A stretch of DNA of 49,503 nt from NCBI GenBank assembly GCA_016197155.1, contig JACPWF010000013.1, positions 1-49,503 on the forward strand. Reading direction: 5' to 3'. A program made the translations under genes and the position numbers. The notes under the pieces are model-generated. The model ran no database searches. It saw nothing but the letters and a program-made list of their open reading frames with translations, and was not told the origin of the DNA. The DNA is from Candidatus Omnitrophota bacterium. GTDB lineage: Bacteria > Omnitrophota > Gorgyraeia > 2-02-FULL-51-18. Positions 26,247 to 34,778 of the stretch are shown here, in pieces (the stretch's first letter is position 1; every line of letters begins with the position of its first letter).

Positions 26247-26630
26247 TCACTTCCCTTTTTTCTCTTCCTCGTACACGGGCTTAAAGGCCTCGACCCCGTT
26301 CACAAGGAACGTGGCCCCCTCCGGCGCGATCTTCAGAACCTTGACACTGCCGGATTCCTCACCCTCTTTCAAAACGGAACCGTTCACGATCACGATTGAA
26401 CCTTTTTTGGGATCGTAGACAACCCCTTGCATTTCCAGGTCTTCCACGTTTTGGACGCCCAAAAGGCCCGGGGACTCACGGCTCGTCAGCGAGACCAGCG
26501 GCATAAACGGGTCCCGTTTCCCGTGGGAATTGTACAAATCCTCCGCCGCGGAGAAAGCCCTCGTGGAAATCATACCAAAAGCCATGAAAAGAATCCACAA
26601 AAAGAATTGAATTTGGCGCCTTTTACGCAT
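26247..26630 (-). CDS. pilP: PilP-like pilus assembly protein
   Basis: A 127-residue protein with an N-terminal hydrophobic segment (signal peptide or anchor, IQFFLWILFMAFGMISTRAFSA) but no lipobox cysteine. A RDPFMPLV motif follows, then a small beta domain (LEMQGVVYDPKKGSIVIVNGSVLKEGEE) typical of PilP, which links PilN/PilO to the secretin PilQ. It lies between pilO (4-base gap) and pilQ. Confidence 0.85.
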   Translation of the reverse strand: MRKRRQIQFFLWILFMAFGMISTRAFSAAEDLYNSHGKRDPFMPLVSLTSRESPGLLGVQNVEDLEMQGVVYDPKKGSIVIVNGSVLKEGEESGSVKVLKIAPEGATFLVNGVEAFKPVYEEEKKGK

Positions 26631-26634
26631 GTCT

Positions 26635-27246
26635 TTAACCTTTTCGATAAGCCTCTATGCCGAGCTCGATCAGATGCCTCTTTTCGTCGGAAAAGTTTGT
26701 GGAAACCCGGATGTCCGTCACCCTGAAAAAAGTGCTCCCGCTTTCCAGAGTGGCCAAAAAACGCCCAAATTCGTGCGTGCCGGCCACGGCGCTGATTTTG
26801 ATGGGAATGGGGGCGTAAGCATTCCCGGCCTGGCCCTTCGGCGGCTCCGCCGGATTCAGGGACATGATTTTGAGTCCGGCGCCATGCGCGAGCTGAGAGA
26901 GGTTCTCAAGGAGCGCGGGCACCTCGTTCGGCGCCACAAAGGCCTTTTCCCCGTCCGTCAATGCCGCCCGGCTCCCCTCCCATTTTTTGTGAATGGCGCC
27001 CTCGTTTTTCGCGTCCTCTCTCAAATCCGCCAGATTCTGTTTGGCGCCGCGCAATTCCGGTAGCGTGCGCACGAGTCCCGAAAAGGTCGGCAGAACCACC
27101 GCCATGATGTCCAGCGACAAAACCACAGCGGCGGCCAAAAAGATAATGAGCATCTTTTCGCGCGGGTTGCGCTTGTTCAGGAAATCCCCCGCCTTGCCGG
27201 CCATTGTCCCGACGAACGCGGGCACTTTAAAAGAGGGCAGTTTCAT
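26635..27246 (-). CDS. pilO: PilO-like inner-membrane pilus protein
   Basis: A 203-residue protein: a short cytoplasmic start, one membrane helix (MLIIFLAAAVVLSLDIMAVVL), a coiled-coil-prone stretch, and a ferredoxin-like periplasmic domain ending in FLATLESGSTFFRVTDIRV. PilN and PilO pair through these regions to form the alignment subcomplex. ATGA overlap with pilN. Identified mostly by layout and position, since PilO sequences diverge widely. Confidence 0.87.
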   Translation of the reverse strand: MKLPSFKVPAFVGTMAGKAGDFLNKRNPREKMLIIFLAAAVVLSLDIMAVVLPTFSGLVRTLPELRGAKQNLADLREDAKNEGAIHKKWEGSRAALTDGEKAFVAPNEVPALLENLSQLAHGAGLKIMSLNPAEPPKGQAGNAYAPIPIKISAVAGTHEFGRFLATLESGSTFFRVTDIRVSTNFSDEKRHLIELGIEAYRKG

Positions 27247-27833
27247 GCCTTATCCTTTCGGAAAGCGCAGACGAGCGTAAAATCATACACGTCGAACTCT
27301 TTAATTTTTTTCTGATTCATCGTGGACAACTGGATTTCGGAAAAAAGTTCGCCCAGGAGCGGGTGGGCCTTCAATTCCTTGATGAACTTGCCAACATACG
27401 CGGTTTCCTGCCCCGCCCCCACCACACTGCCCTCCATTTTTAGAATGCGGCTATTCTGCGCGGCCGGTTCCACGCCCAGATTCCTGAGCCAAACCCCCCT
27501 GGTCATCGAATCCGAAACCGCGTTCAAAAGCGATGCCCAATAAAATTTCCTCGTCGTCAAGACCTGAATCTGCTTGAGTTTGGCCTGGACCGCGGCGGTT
27601 TCCGATTTCTCGGCGGCGATGGTCTTGTTGGCCAATGTGAGTGACTGGATTTCCCTTCGCGTGGCAAAGAGCTCGAGCCTCTGGTAGAACGCGAAAACAA
27701 AGAGCAGGATCTGAATCGCGGCGAAAATCCCAATCGCGGCAACGGCCGTTTTTTTGATCGGAATGTCCGGCAGGACGATCCGCGACGGTTCTTTTTCCCG
27801 CAGTTCCTCAGGCAGTAAATTGATCTCGATCAT
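27243..27833 (-). CDS. pilN: PilN-like inner-membrane pilus protein
   Basis: A 196-residue protein starting MIEINLLPEELREK, the PilN INLLP peptide that docks into PilM. One membrane helix (about 31-50), a coiled coil, and a periplasmic fold follow. ATGA overlap with pilM makes the pair translationally coupled. Confidence 0.93.
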   Translation of the reverse strand: MIEINLLPEELREKEPSRIVLPDIPIKKTAVAAIGIFAAIQILLFVFAFYQRLELFATRREIQSLTLANKTIAAEKSETAAVQAKLKQIQVLTTRKFYWASLLNAVSDSMTRGVWLRNLGVEPAAQNSRILKMEGSVVGAGQETAYVGKFIKELKAHPLLGELFSEIQLSTMNQKKIKEFDVYDFTLVCAFRKDKA

Positions 27834-28858
27834 TTCCCGCGCGCCTTTCCCCGAAGCGCCATCCCCAGAACCACGGCCAGCTCCGGGTAATGCTCGGCCA
27901 AAACCTTCTGGTCCACGCCGGGTACGGCCTGGATTTTTTGGATGCTGTTCCAGAGCGCGGCCGGCCGTCCCAGTTCCGCCGACAAGTGTTCGGCCACGCC
28001 CACCGACAGGGCCCCTCCCCCGCTCATCCAGATGGTTTTCAGCTCCTCGCTCGTTTCATTTTCAAAATAATCGATCGAATGTTTGAGCTCCTCCGTCAGA
28101 GACTCGAAACCCTTCTGCGTGGCGATTTTTAAATCGTTCATGTTCTGGGGGTCGCGGTTTTTTTTCAGCGCTTCCGCCTGGTCTTCGGGGATCGCCCGCA
28201 TCTGGGCCAGGGCCCGGGTGACTTCGAGACCTCCCGTCGGGACCTCGCGCACAAAGCCGGGGAGCTTGTCCTTCACGATCGCGAAAGAACTCCCCCCGTG
28301 CCCAATATTCAAAAGCCCATAAACGGATTCGCCGCGGCCGTCGCCGAGCGACTGAAAGGCGTTCACCAGACAAAAAACATCGACATCGATGAACTCCGGC
28401 TGAATGCCGATGTCGGAAAGCATCTTCACCCGGCCCTGGATCAAATCCCGTTTGGCGGCCACAAGAATCACGTTCATCGCGTTTTTCTCCGGGATCTGAT
28501 TCAAAATTTGAAAATCGAGCACGCAATCATCCACCGGGAACGGGATGTGGCCTTCGGCCTCGAAACGGATGGCGCCTTTGAGTTCCAGATGGGACATGAC
28601 GGGGAGCGCGATGCGGCGGACCAAAAGCGACGGGCCCGAAACGGCGACCCGCGCGCGGCGCGGCAAGGGAAGAAGCGGGTCAAAACACTGGCGTAGGGCC
28701 GCGGCCGTGTCCTTGGCGAATTTTTCGAAAAGAGGAACGATCGACACCCGCGTGAGCTCCGGGTTCTCCTGGCCTTCGCGGCGCGCCATCTCGACGCACT
28801 TGATGGAGGAAGCGCCGATATCCAGCGCGACAATGACTTCGTCCCTGATTTTCTTCAT
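27830..28858 (-). CDS. pilM: Actin-like pilus assembly ATPase PilM
   Basis: About 342 residues of actin fold: phosphate-1 loop ALDIGASSIKCVEM, LPVMSHLELKGAIRFEAEGHIPF, LLNIGHGGSSFAIV, and the adenosine motif WMSGGGALSVG. It binds the PilN N-terminus in the cytoplasm and signals to the pilus ATPases. ATG 28858 is chosen; the TTG one codon earlier is less likely. It starts 12 bases after the membrane TPR gene. Confidence 0.93.
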   Translation of the reverse strand: MKKIRDEVIVALDIGASSIKCVEMARREGQENPELTRVSIVPLFEKFAKDTAAALRQCFDPLLPLPRRARVAVSGPSLLVRRIALPVMSHLELKGAIRFEAEGHIPFPVDDCVLDFQILNQIPEKNAMNVILVAAKRDLIQGRVKMLSDIGIQPEFIDVDVFCLVNAFQSLGDGRGESVYGLLNIGHGGSSFAIVKDKLPGFVREVPTGGLEVTRALAQMRAIPEDQAEALKKNRDPQNMNDLKIATQKGFESLTEELKHSIDYFENETSEELKTIWMSGGGALSVGVAEHLSAELGRPAALWNSIQKIQAVPGVDQKVLAEHYPELAVVLGMALRGKARGK

Positions 28859-28870
28859 CAATGTATAAAT

Positions 28871-30910
28871 TTACCCGCTTTTGTTAAAAATTGCCAGCGC
28901 TTTCTCGGCCCTGGCCAAAATCTTTTCGACGATCAGGGTGTCTTCGGCTTCCTTTTGGATTTGGATTTTATGTTCCGACAGATCCTCGGACAAATCCGCC
29001 CGTTCGCGGTTCAACACGTGCCTCATCAAAATGTAGTACCGGGCGGTTTTTTCGTTGAACGCGTACTTCCGCGAAACCAGGCCCCGGTAGGCCTCCAAAC
29101 TCATGCGGCCTCTCAAAAATCCCGCCGTGTCCGCAAACCATTCGAGCTTGGGATATTTTTGGAGCAACGTGTCGAGCTTGGCGCGCGCCAGGTCGTCCCA
29201 TTCGTTCAGGTAGGCCAGAAGCACGGTCTCCAAAAGAAGGGCCGCGTGTTCCTTGTCTTTCGCCGGACTGTCCAAAATCGCCAGGCCTTTCTCGGCCCAC
29301 TCAAGCGCTTTATCGGGTTTTCCCCAAAGTTCGTACGTGCGGATCAGATTTTTATACACGAGCGCCGAGTCCGGCAATTTCGCCTGCGCCTCCTCCAGGA
29401 TCTGCGCGGCCTCCCCGTACTTTTCCAGCCGCGTCAGGCACAGCGCCAGGCGGACCCGGTGAATGAGCTGATGCTTGCCGTCGGAGGTCTCATACGCTTT
29501 TTTAAAATAACCCGCGGCGGTCTCGTATTTTTTTTTATTGAAATAATAAAGGCCGAGATTGTAATTATTCGACTCCGCCTCGGGAGACATCGCATAGGCG
29601 GTCCTGAGCGGGACAAACGCGTCGTCCCAGGAACCGTTCAAAATCGCCATGATCCCCAGATTGACATACCCGTAGTACGCGTAGGGCGACGCGCTTCTGG
29701 CGAGCGTGCGGTAATACCGCTGGATGTCCGTGTAGGCGGAGTTCCGCTCGAACGTGCGCAGAGAGACGAATAAAAAAAACGGCGCGTAAAAAACGAGAAA
29801 CAGGGTGATGAGAATTTTCCGGCCGGCCGTTTTCAGGCTGTCGAGGAGCGCGCCGAAAAGAATGACCAGTCCCATGGAGGGGATGTAAAGGTAGTGCTCC
29901 GCCCACTCCGGATAAAAATGAACGATTTGGAGCGACGGCGCGAAGCTCGCCAGAAAAAATCCCAGGCCGAAAAACGCCGCCCCGCGGCGGCGCAGGGTCA
30001 GAATCCCGCCCAGCGCCAAAAGAAAAATCACGCCGAGCGTCGTGAACACGCGGGGGTCGGTGAAGCGGCTTGCGAATTCGACACTGTCGCAAAATTTAAA
30101 AGGCTCCGGGAAAAAAATCGCGGTGAGGTAGCTCAAAAACGGAGGCCCCATCGACAAAAACCTTAAAAGGGCCTCGCGCGCATGAAATTCCGGCGGGCCG
30201 AGCGGGACGGGCGAGAAAAATTTCCGGAAGACGATGTAAGCAAGCGCCACTGTCAAAAAAGGGAGCAAACGGCGCGCGAGCGTCTTAAAAGGCGTTCTCA
30301 CAAACGCGGCGTCCAAAAGCGCCAGGTACACCGGGACCAGAATACAGCTCTCCTTGAATAATAAGGACGCGCCGTAAACCAAAAGGGCCGCGCCGAATTT
30401 TGATTCCCAGTAAAAAAGAAGCGCGGCCAGCGCGGCCAGCGCGCCGAGCAAGTCCCCGCGGCTGGCGATGTAGGTCACCGCTTCGGTGTGGATCGTGTGC
30501 ACCGCGTAAATTAGGGCCGGCAGGAACGCGACCAGATTATTTTTAAAAATTTTTTTTAAAAGACGGAAAAGCAGGATCGTCACCGACGCGTGAAGCAAAA
30601 GATTGGTGAGGTTGTAGCCCAGAGGGTTCACGTTCCACACGCGGTAGTCCAGCGCGAACGAGAGAAGCGTGAGCGGCCGGTAGTACTGCTCCCATATCGT
30701 GTCGACGCCGACACCCTTCTGAAAAAAACCCGCCCCGAAAAAACCGGGAAGGTTCCCCAGATTTCTCATGAGCGGATTCAAAAGGATGATGTCGTCTTCG
30801 TCGAATAAAAAATTATGGCCCAGCGAAACGCTGTAAAGACAAAAGAGCGTAGCGACGAGGCCAAGCGCCCCGACGAAGCCCGGGTGCCGAAACGAAAAGG
30901 GATTTTTCAT
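28871..30910 (-). CDS. TMTC-like multi-pass membrane protein with C-terminal TPRs (possible O-mannosyltransferase)
   Basis: About 679 residues from ATG 30910. The first two-thirds hold roughly ten membrane helices, with the first periplasmic loop carrying an acidic motif, FDEDDIILLNP. A WEQYYRPLTLLSFALDY segment and HTEAVTYIASRGDLLGALAALAAL follow: the signature of the TMTC/GT-C family of lipid-linked sugar transferases. The C-terminal third is TPR repeats (for example NNYNLGLYYFNKKKYETAAGY). It is placed between the pilin genes and pilM. Glycosylation of pilin is a reasonable inference from position; the sugar and target are unknown. Confidence 0.82.
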   Translation of the reverse strand: MKNPFSFRHPGFVGALGLVATLFCLYSVSLGHNFLFDEDDIILLNPLMRNLGNLPGFFGAGFFQKGVGVDTIWEQYYRPLTLLSFALDYRVWNVNPLGYNLTNLLLHASVTILLFRLLKKIFKNNLVAFLPALIYAVHTIHTEAVTYIASRGDLLGALAALAALLFYWESKFGAALLVYGASLLFKESCILVPVYLALLDAAFVRTPFKTLARRLLPFLTVALAYIVFRKFFSPVPLGPPEFHAREALLRFLSMGPPFLSYLTAIFFPEPFKFCDSVEFASRFTDPRVFTTLGVIFLLALGGILTLRRRGAAFFGLGFFLASFAPSLQIVHFYPEWAEHYLYIPSMGLVILFGALLDSLKTAGRKILITLFLVFYAPFFLFVSLRTFERNSAYTDIQRYYRTLARSASPYAYYGYVNLGIMAILNGSWDDAFVPLRTAYAMSPEAESNNYNLGLYYFNKKKYETAAGYFKKAYETSDGKHQLIHRVRLALCLTRLEKYGEAAQILEEAQAKLPDSALVYKNLIRTYELWGKPDKALEWAEKGLAILDSPAKDKEHAALLLETVLLAYLNEWDDLARAKLDTLLQKYPKLEWFADTAGFLRGRMSLEAYRGLVSRKYAFNEKTARYYILMRHVLNRERADLSEDLSEHKIQIQKEAEDTLIVEKILARAEKALAIFNKSG

Positions 30911-30923
30911 AAATGGATTTTTT

Positions 30924-30953
30924 AAAAAATAGGGGGGCGGCCCGGAGGGCCGC
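30924..30953 (-). terminator. Hairpin with T run after the promoter-driven pilin gene
   Basis: Minus strand GCGGCCC-TCC-GGGCCGC, then CCCCC and TATTTTTT. The T run is about seven bases from the stem, so termination may be partial. The palindrome resembles dispersed repeat families and may be a captured repeat. Confidence 0.55.
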
Positions 30954-30984
30954 ACCCACCACAATCAATCGATCAACCGAACGA

Positions 30985-31353
30985 TCAGTCTAGCCGATGG
31001 CTCTTCGGTGTCGCGCCTGCCGCTGCGCCCGACAAAGAACAAACGGGAAGCGTACCGACGGCGTTGACCGTGTACGTCCCGGCTCCCGGACAAGTCGGGA
31101 AGGTGTTGTTCTTCAGATACGGCGTACAGCTGGCCGAGGTCATCGCCGCGCCGCTGGCAAGGTTATTCTCGATGGCGCTTTGCTCTTTGGACGAATCGAT
31201 GAGCCTCAGGTTATTGATACACGTGTTGCTCCGCGCGGAGTTTCTGGCCTGCACGAAGTTCGGCACCGCGATGGCGGCTAAAAGACCGATGATTGCCACA
31301 ACGATCATGATTTCCACAAGGGTAAAACCCTTGGTGTTTCTTTTGATGACCAT
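30985..31353 (-). CDS. Type IV pilin-like protein with own promoter
   Basis: A 122-residue prepilin: short basic leader ending in G, cleavage before FTLVEIMIVVAIIGLLAAIAVPNF with Glu5, then INNLRLIDSSKEQSAIEN, cysteines at CTPYL, CPG and VCSL, and the C-terminus ATPKSHRLD. AAAGGAGC precedes ATG 31353; longer frames lack a site. A strong separate promoter (31431-31459) and a downstream hairpin suggest this is the highly expressed major pilin. The prepilin peptidase is not in the window. Confidence 0.92.
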   Translation of the reverse strand: MVIKRNTKGFTLVEIMIVVAIIGLLAAIAVPNFVQARNSARSNTCINNLRLIDSSKEQSAIENNLASGAAMTSASCTPYLKNNTFPTCPGAGTYTVNAVGTLPVCSLSGAAAGATPKSHRLD

Positions 31354-31384
31354 GTGATGCTCCTTTATATATAAATAAAACCCC

Positions 31385-31409
31385 TGATAAGAATTACCAC
31401 CTCTTATCA
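31385..31409 (-). promoter_or_regulatory. Leader hairpin upstream of the pilin gene
   Basis: Minus strand TGATAAG-AGGTGGTAATT-CTTATCA, a perfect 7-bp stem between the promoter and the ribosome-binding site, possibly an mRNA-stabilising 5' structure. The start-site GGAGC lies outside it. Confidence 0.5.
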
Positions 31410-31430
31410 AGTCTTCCTATTTCTATGCAA

Positions 31431-31459
31431 AGTGTAGCATACACCATTACTTTTGTCAA
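31431..31459 (-). promoter_or_regulatory. Sigma70-type promoter of the pilin gene at 31353
   Basis: Minus strand TTGACA (31459-31454), 17-bp spacer, TACACT (31436-31431). The start codon follows about 80 bases downstream. The rest of the 116-bp gap holds only the leader hairpin. Confidence 0.8.
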
Positions 31460-31469
31460 ATTTTAAAGA

Positions 31470-31829
31470 TCAGTCCAAACGGTGGCTTTTCGGCGTTGCG
31501 CCCGGAGCCGAACCGGCCAACGCGCAGGTCGGGAAAGTCCCGACGGGATTGGTGGTGTACGCCGTGGAGGTGCCGGGACAAATGGGGAACACGTTGTTGC
31601 TCAAATAAGGCGTGCAGTCCGCGGACGTGGTGGCCGTGCCGCTTGGCAGGCTGTTTTCAATGGCGTACTGTTCCTTGGCCGCGTCGATGAGCCGCAGGTT
31701 GTTCACGCAGACACTGCTACGGGAGGCGTCCCGCGCGTGCTCGAAACCGGGCACGGCGATCGCGGCCAAAAGTCCGATGAGGGCCGTGACCATCATGATC
31801 TCCAAAAGCGTAAAGCCTTTTCTGCTCAT
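31470..31829 (-). CDS. Second type IV pilin/pseudopilin
   Basis: A 119-residue prepilin: MSRKG cleavage site, FTLLEIMMVTALIGLLAAIAVPGF, VNNLRLIDAAKEQYAIENSL, three cysteines in the same relative places as its neighbour, and the same C-terminal GATPKSHRLD. The two pilins are clearly paralogues from a local duplication. It follows pilC-type genes in the main operon (GAGGAAAAA before ATG), so it probably follows operon expression, unlike the promoter-driven copy. Confidence 0.9.
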   Translation of the reverse strand: MSRKGFTLLEIMMVTALIGLLAAIAVPGFEHARDASRSSVCVNNLRLIDAAKEQYAIENSLPSGTATTSADCTPYLSNNVFPICPGTSTAYTTNPVGTFPTCALAGSAPGATPKSHRLD

Positions 31830-31836
31830 TTTTTCC

Positions 31837-33048
31837 TCACTGCACCAGCGTTGAAATTTTGAATATCGGCAGGAACATGCAGATCACGATGCCGCCGATC
31901 ACAACCCCGAGAAACGCGATGACGAGCGGTTCAATGAGGCTCGTCAGCCCTGAAACGGCGGCGTCAACCTGGTCGTCATAGAAATCCGCGATCTTGGACA
32001 GCATTTTTTCGAGTTCCCCGGTCTGCTCGCCGACGGCGATCATGCGGACCACCAGCGGCGGAAAAACGTTACTGCGTGAAAGCGGGGCGGTGATGCTCTC
32101 CCCTTCCCGTATCCCGGCTCTCACCTTCTCCACCGCGTTCTCGATCACCTTGTTTCCCGCCGTTTTTCCCACGATCTCCAAGGCGTTCAAAATGGGCACG
32201 CCGCTTTTCACGAGGGTCGCGAGTGTCCGGGAAAATTTGCTCACCGCGACTTTCCGGAAGAGCACGCCGAACACCGGCATTTTCAGTTTGAAAGTGTCGA
32301 GGACCATGACCCCTTTTTCCGTCGAGAGATAGCGTTTGAGTAAAAAAAGCGCGGCGACCGAAGCGCCCGTCCAGATAAAAAAGGTGTGGATCAACAGATC
32401 GCTGATCGTGACGAGGACCTGGGTGGGCAAAGGGAGCTGGCCGCCAAAATCCTGAAACATCGACTTGAATACGGGCACGACCTTGAGCATCAAAACGAGC
32501 GTGATCAAAACCGCCATCGTCGTCACGACGGCCGGGTAGATCATCGCGGCGCGCACCTTCCGGACCAGGTGATCGGTTTTTTCGAGATAACCGGCCAACC
32601 GGTCCATGATGTCGTCGAGAGAGCCGCTGGATTCGCCGGCCTTGACCATTTGCACGAAAAGCGGCGAAAACGCCTTGGGGTGTTTGGCGAGAGCCTCGCA
32701 AAAAGAGGCTCCGGCCGAGACATCGCGTTTCACATCGGAAATAATTTTTTTAAAGGTGTGGTTCTCGATCTGTTCGGACAAAATTTCAAGCGCCTGAACC
32801 AGAGGGATGCCGCTGTCGATCATCGTGGCCAATTGCCGCGAAAATAAAACCAGCTCCCCAAGCTTCACCTTCCCGCCCATCCTAGCGGCAAAAGGAACCT
32901 TCTCCTGCTTTTTCTCCTCTTGAATGGACAGGATCACAAGCGCTTGTTTCCTCAAAAGATCGATGACGGCGCGCTGGTCCATCGCGTCTGAAATTCCCGT
33001 CACGTTTTTGCCGGTGACGTCTTTGGCCGTGTAGCGATAGGTGGGCAT
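31837..33048 (-). CDS. pilC: Type IV pilus inner-membrane platform protein PilC
   Basis: A 403-residue GspF/PilC protein. The N-terminus is MPTYRYTAKDVTGK, followed by two T2SSF repeats (FSRQLATMIDSGIPLVQALEIL and FSRTLATLVKSGVPILNALEIV) and membrane helices, ending AFLGVVIGGIVICMFLPIFKI. It forms the platform on which the ATPases act. ATG 33048 is two bases past the pilB stop. Confidence 0.95.
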   Translation of the reverse strand: MPTYRYTAKDVTGKNVTGISDAMDQRAVIDLLRKQALVILSIQEEKKQEKVPFAARMGGKVKLGELVLFSRQLATMIDSGIPLVQALEILSEQIENHTFKKIISDVKRDVSAGASFCEALAKHPKAFSPLFVQMVKAGESSGSLDDIMDRLAGYLEKTDHLVRKVRAAMIYPAVVTTMAVLITLVLMLKVVPVFKSMFQDFGGQLPLPTQVLVTISDLLIHTFFIWTGASVAALFLLKRYLSTEKGVMVLDTFKLKMPVFGVLFRKVAVSKFSRTLATLVKSGVPILNALEIVGKTAGNKVIENAVEKVRAGIREGESITAPLSRSNVFPPLVVRMIAVGEQTGELEKMLSKIADFYDDQVDAAVSGLTSLIEPLVIAFLGVVIGGIVICMFLPIFKISTLVQ

Positions 33049-33050
33049 GG

Positions 33051-34778
33051 TTACTCGTCCTCCGACGTCACGCGCGCGATCTCGTCCAGCGTGGTCAGTC
33101 CCTGGCAAAATTTTTTGAGCGCGTCGTCCCTCAAGGTCGTCATTCCCTTTTTCACCGCGTAGTCCTTGATCTCGTAGGAGGACGCGCGGCGCACCACGAG
33201 GTCCCGGATCACGTCGTCCACGAGCAGGGTTTCCAAAATACCCATGCGGCCCCGGTAACCGGTCTTGCCGCACTTCTCACAGCCGCGGCCGCGGTAAAAA
33301 ACGCGGGTCTTGGGGTCCGGCGCGATTTTATTCAAAGAAATATTCATGCGTTCGAACACTTCCTTGGGAATGTCGATCTTTTCTTTGCAGGAAGAACAAA
33401 TTTTTCGGCACAACCGCTGGGCGGCCACGAGGATGACGCTTGAGGCGATGAGAAACGGCTCGACGTGCATGTCCATGAGACGCGTCATGGCACCCGCCGC
33501 GTCGTTGGTGTGAAGCGTGCTCAAAACCAGCTGTCCGGTCAACGAGGCCTTGACGGCGATGTCCGCGGTTTCCGCGTCGCGGATCTCTCCGACCATCACG
33601 ATGTCCGGACTCTGCCGCAGGACCGCGCGCAGGCCGCTGGCGAAGTCCAGGCCGATCTCGGATTTGGTTTGGATCTGGGTGATCCCTCCGACCTGGTATT
33701 CGATCGGGTCTTCGATGGTGATGATGTTTTTTTCGGGCGTGTTGAGCTGGCTCAAAATCGAATAAAGCGTCGTTGACTTTCCGCTCCCGGTGGGGCCGGT
33801 GATGAGGAGCATGCCGAAGGGTTTGGTAATGGCGGTTTTCAAATTTTTGAGGGCCTCCGGCGAAAAACCGAGATTGTCGAGTCCCACGGTGATGGCGCTT
33901 TTGTCGAGGAGCCGCATGACCACCTTGCTTCCGAAATGCACCGGCAGAATGGACACGCGAAAATCCACCTCTTTTTCGCGGAACCGGATCTTGAACCGGC
34001 CGTCCTGCGGCACGCGGTTCTCGGTGATATCAAGTTTGGACATGATCTTGAGGCGCGTCAAAACGGCGTTCTGCTGTTTTTTGGGGATCGTCAACACTTT
34101 CTCGAGGGATCCGTCGATCCGGTAGCGCACGCGCATGGCCTCTTCGAACGGCTCGATGTGGATGTCGCTGGCCCTTTTGGCGAGCGCCTCGCGCAGCATG
34201 AGGTCCACGATCTTGACGACGGGCGCTTCGGTCCCACGGCCGCCGACGACGTGCGCCTCGAGCTCCTCGTCGCTTTTTAAAAATTTCACCTCGTCGCCGG
34301 ACGCGCTGATCGAACTGGCCACGTCGCTCATCGTCTCGCTCTCGGCCGCATACAGCCGGTCGAGCGCTTCCTGGATGTCTTTTTCGGAACTGATCACGCA
34401 TTCGATTTTCTCGTGCGTGAGAAGCGTGATGTCGTCGATCGCCAGAACGTCGAGCGGGTCGGCCATCGCCAGCGTCAGCGTTTTGCCTATTTTGGAAACG
34501 GGGACGATTTGATGTTTTCGCGCCAGTTTCTCGGGAATCATTTTGGCGATTTCGGGATTGATTTTGTATTTGGCCAGATTGAAAAACGGGATTTTGAGCT
34601 CTTCGCCGAGAAGCGAGACGAGTTCCTTCTCGGTCACCAGGTTCATCTCGACCAGGACGTCGCGCAGTTTTCCTTTTCCCTCTTTTGCGTAGGCCAAAAG
34701 CGCCCTTTCGAGGTCCGTCTCACTCACGCGCTTGGTTTTTTTTAAAAGTTCGATGACCCGCTCGCTCAAGTTCTTCAT
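33051..34778 (-). CDS. pilB: Pilus extension ATPase PilB with MshEN domain
   Basis: A 575-residue GspE/PilB ATPase. An MshEN-type N-terminal domain (about 1-140: LVEMNLVTEKELVSLLGEELKIPFFNL) is a known c-di-GMP-binding fold. Then come the N2 domain with RASDIHIEPFE, Walker A GPTGSGKST, Asp box IITIEDPIEY, Walker B VMVGEIRDAETADIA, and a four-cysteine zinc module (CRKICSSCKE, CEKCGKTG). ATG 34778 overlaps the preceding ATPase stop as ATGA. It lies directly before pilC. Confidence 0.94.
   Translation of the reverse strand: MKNLSERVIELLKKTKRVSETDLERALLAYAKEGKGKLRDVLVEMNLVTEKELVSLLGEELKIPFFNLAKYKINPEIAKMIPEKLARKHQIVPVSKIGKTLTLAMADPLDVLAIDDITLLTHEKIECVISSEKDIQEALDRLYAAESETMSDVASSISASGDEVKFLKSDEELEAHVVGGRGTEAPVVKIVDLMLREALAKRASDIHIEPFEEAMRVRYRIDGSLEKVLTIPKKQQNAVLTRLKIMSKLDITENRVPQDGRFKIRFREKEVDFRVSILPVHFGSKVVMRLLDKSAITVGLDNLGFSPEALKNLKTAITKPFGMLLITGPTGSGKSTTLYSILSQLNTPEKNIITIEDPIEYQVGGITQIQTKSEIGLDFASGLRAVLRQSPDIVMVGEIRDAETADIAVKASLTGQLVLSTLHTNDAAGAMTRLMDMHVEPFLIASSVILVAAQRLCRKICSSCKEKIDIPKEVFERMNISLNKIAPDPKTRVFYRGRGCEKCGKTGYRGRMGILETLLVDDVIRDLVVRRASSYEIKDYAVKKGMTTLRDDALKKFCQGLTTLDEIARVTSEDE

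Noticed and set aside
31354-31430. c-di-GMP riboswitch in the pilin leader
   Set aside because: The leader is under 80 bases and shows only a simple 7-bp hairpin, without the GEMM core sequences.
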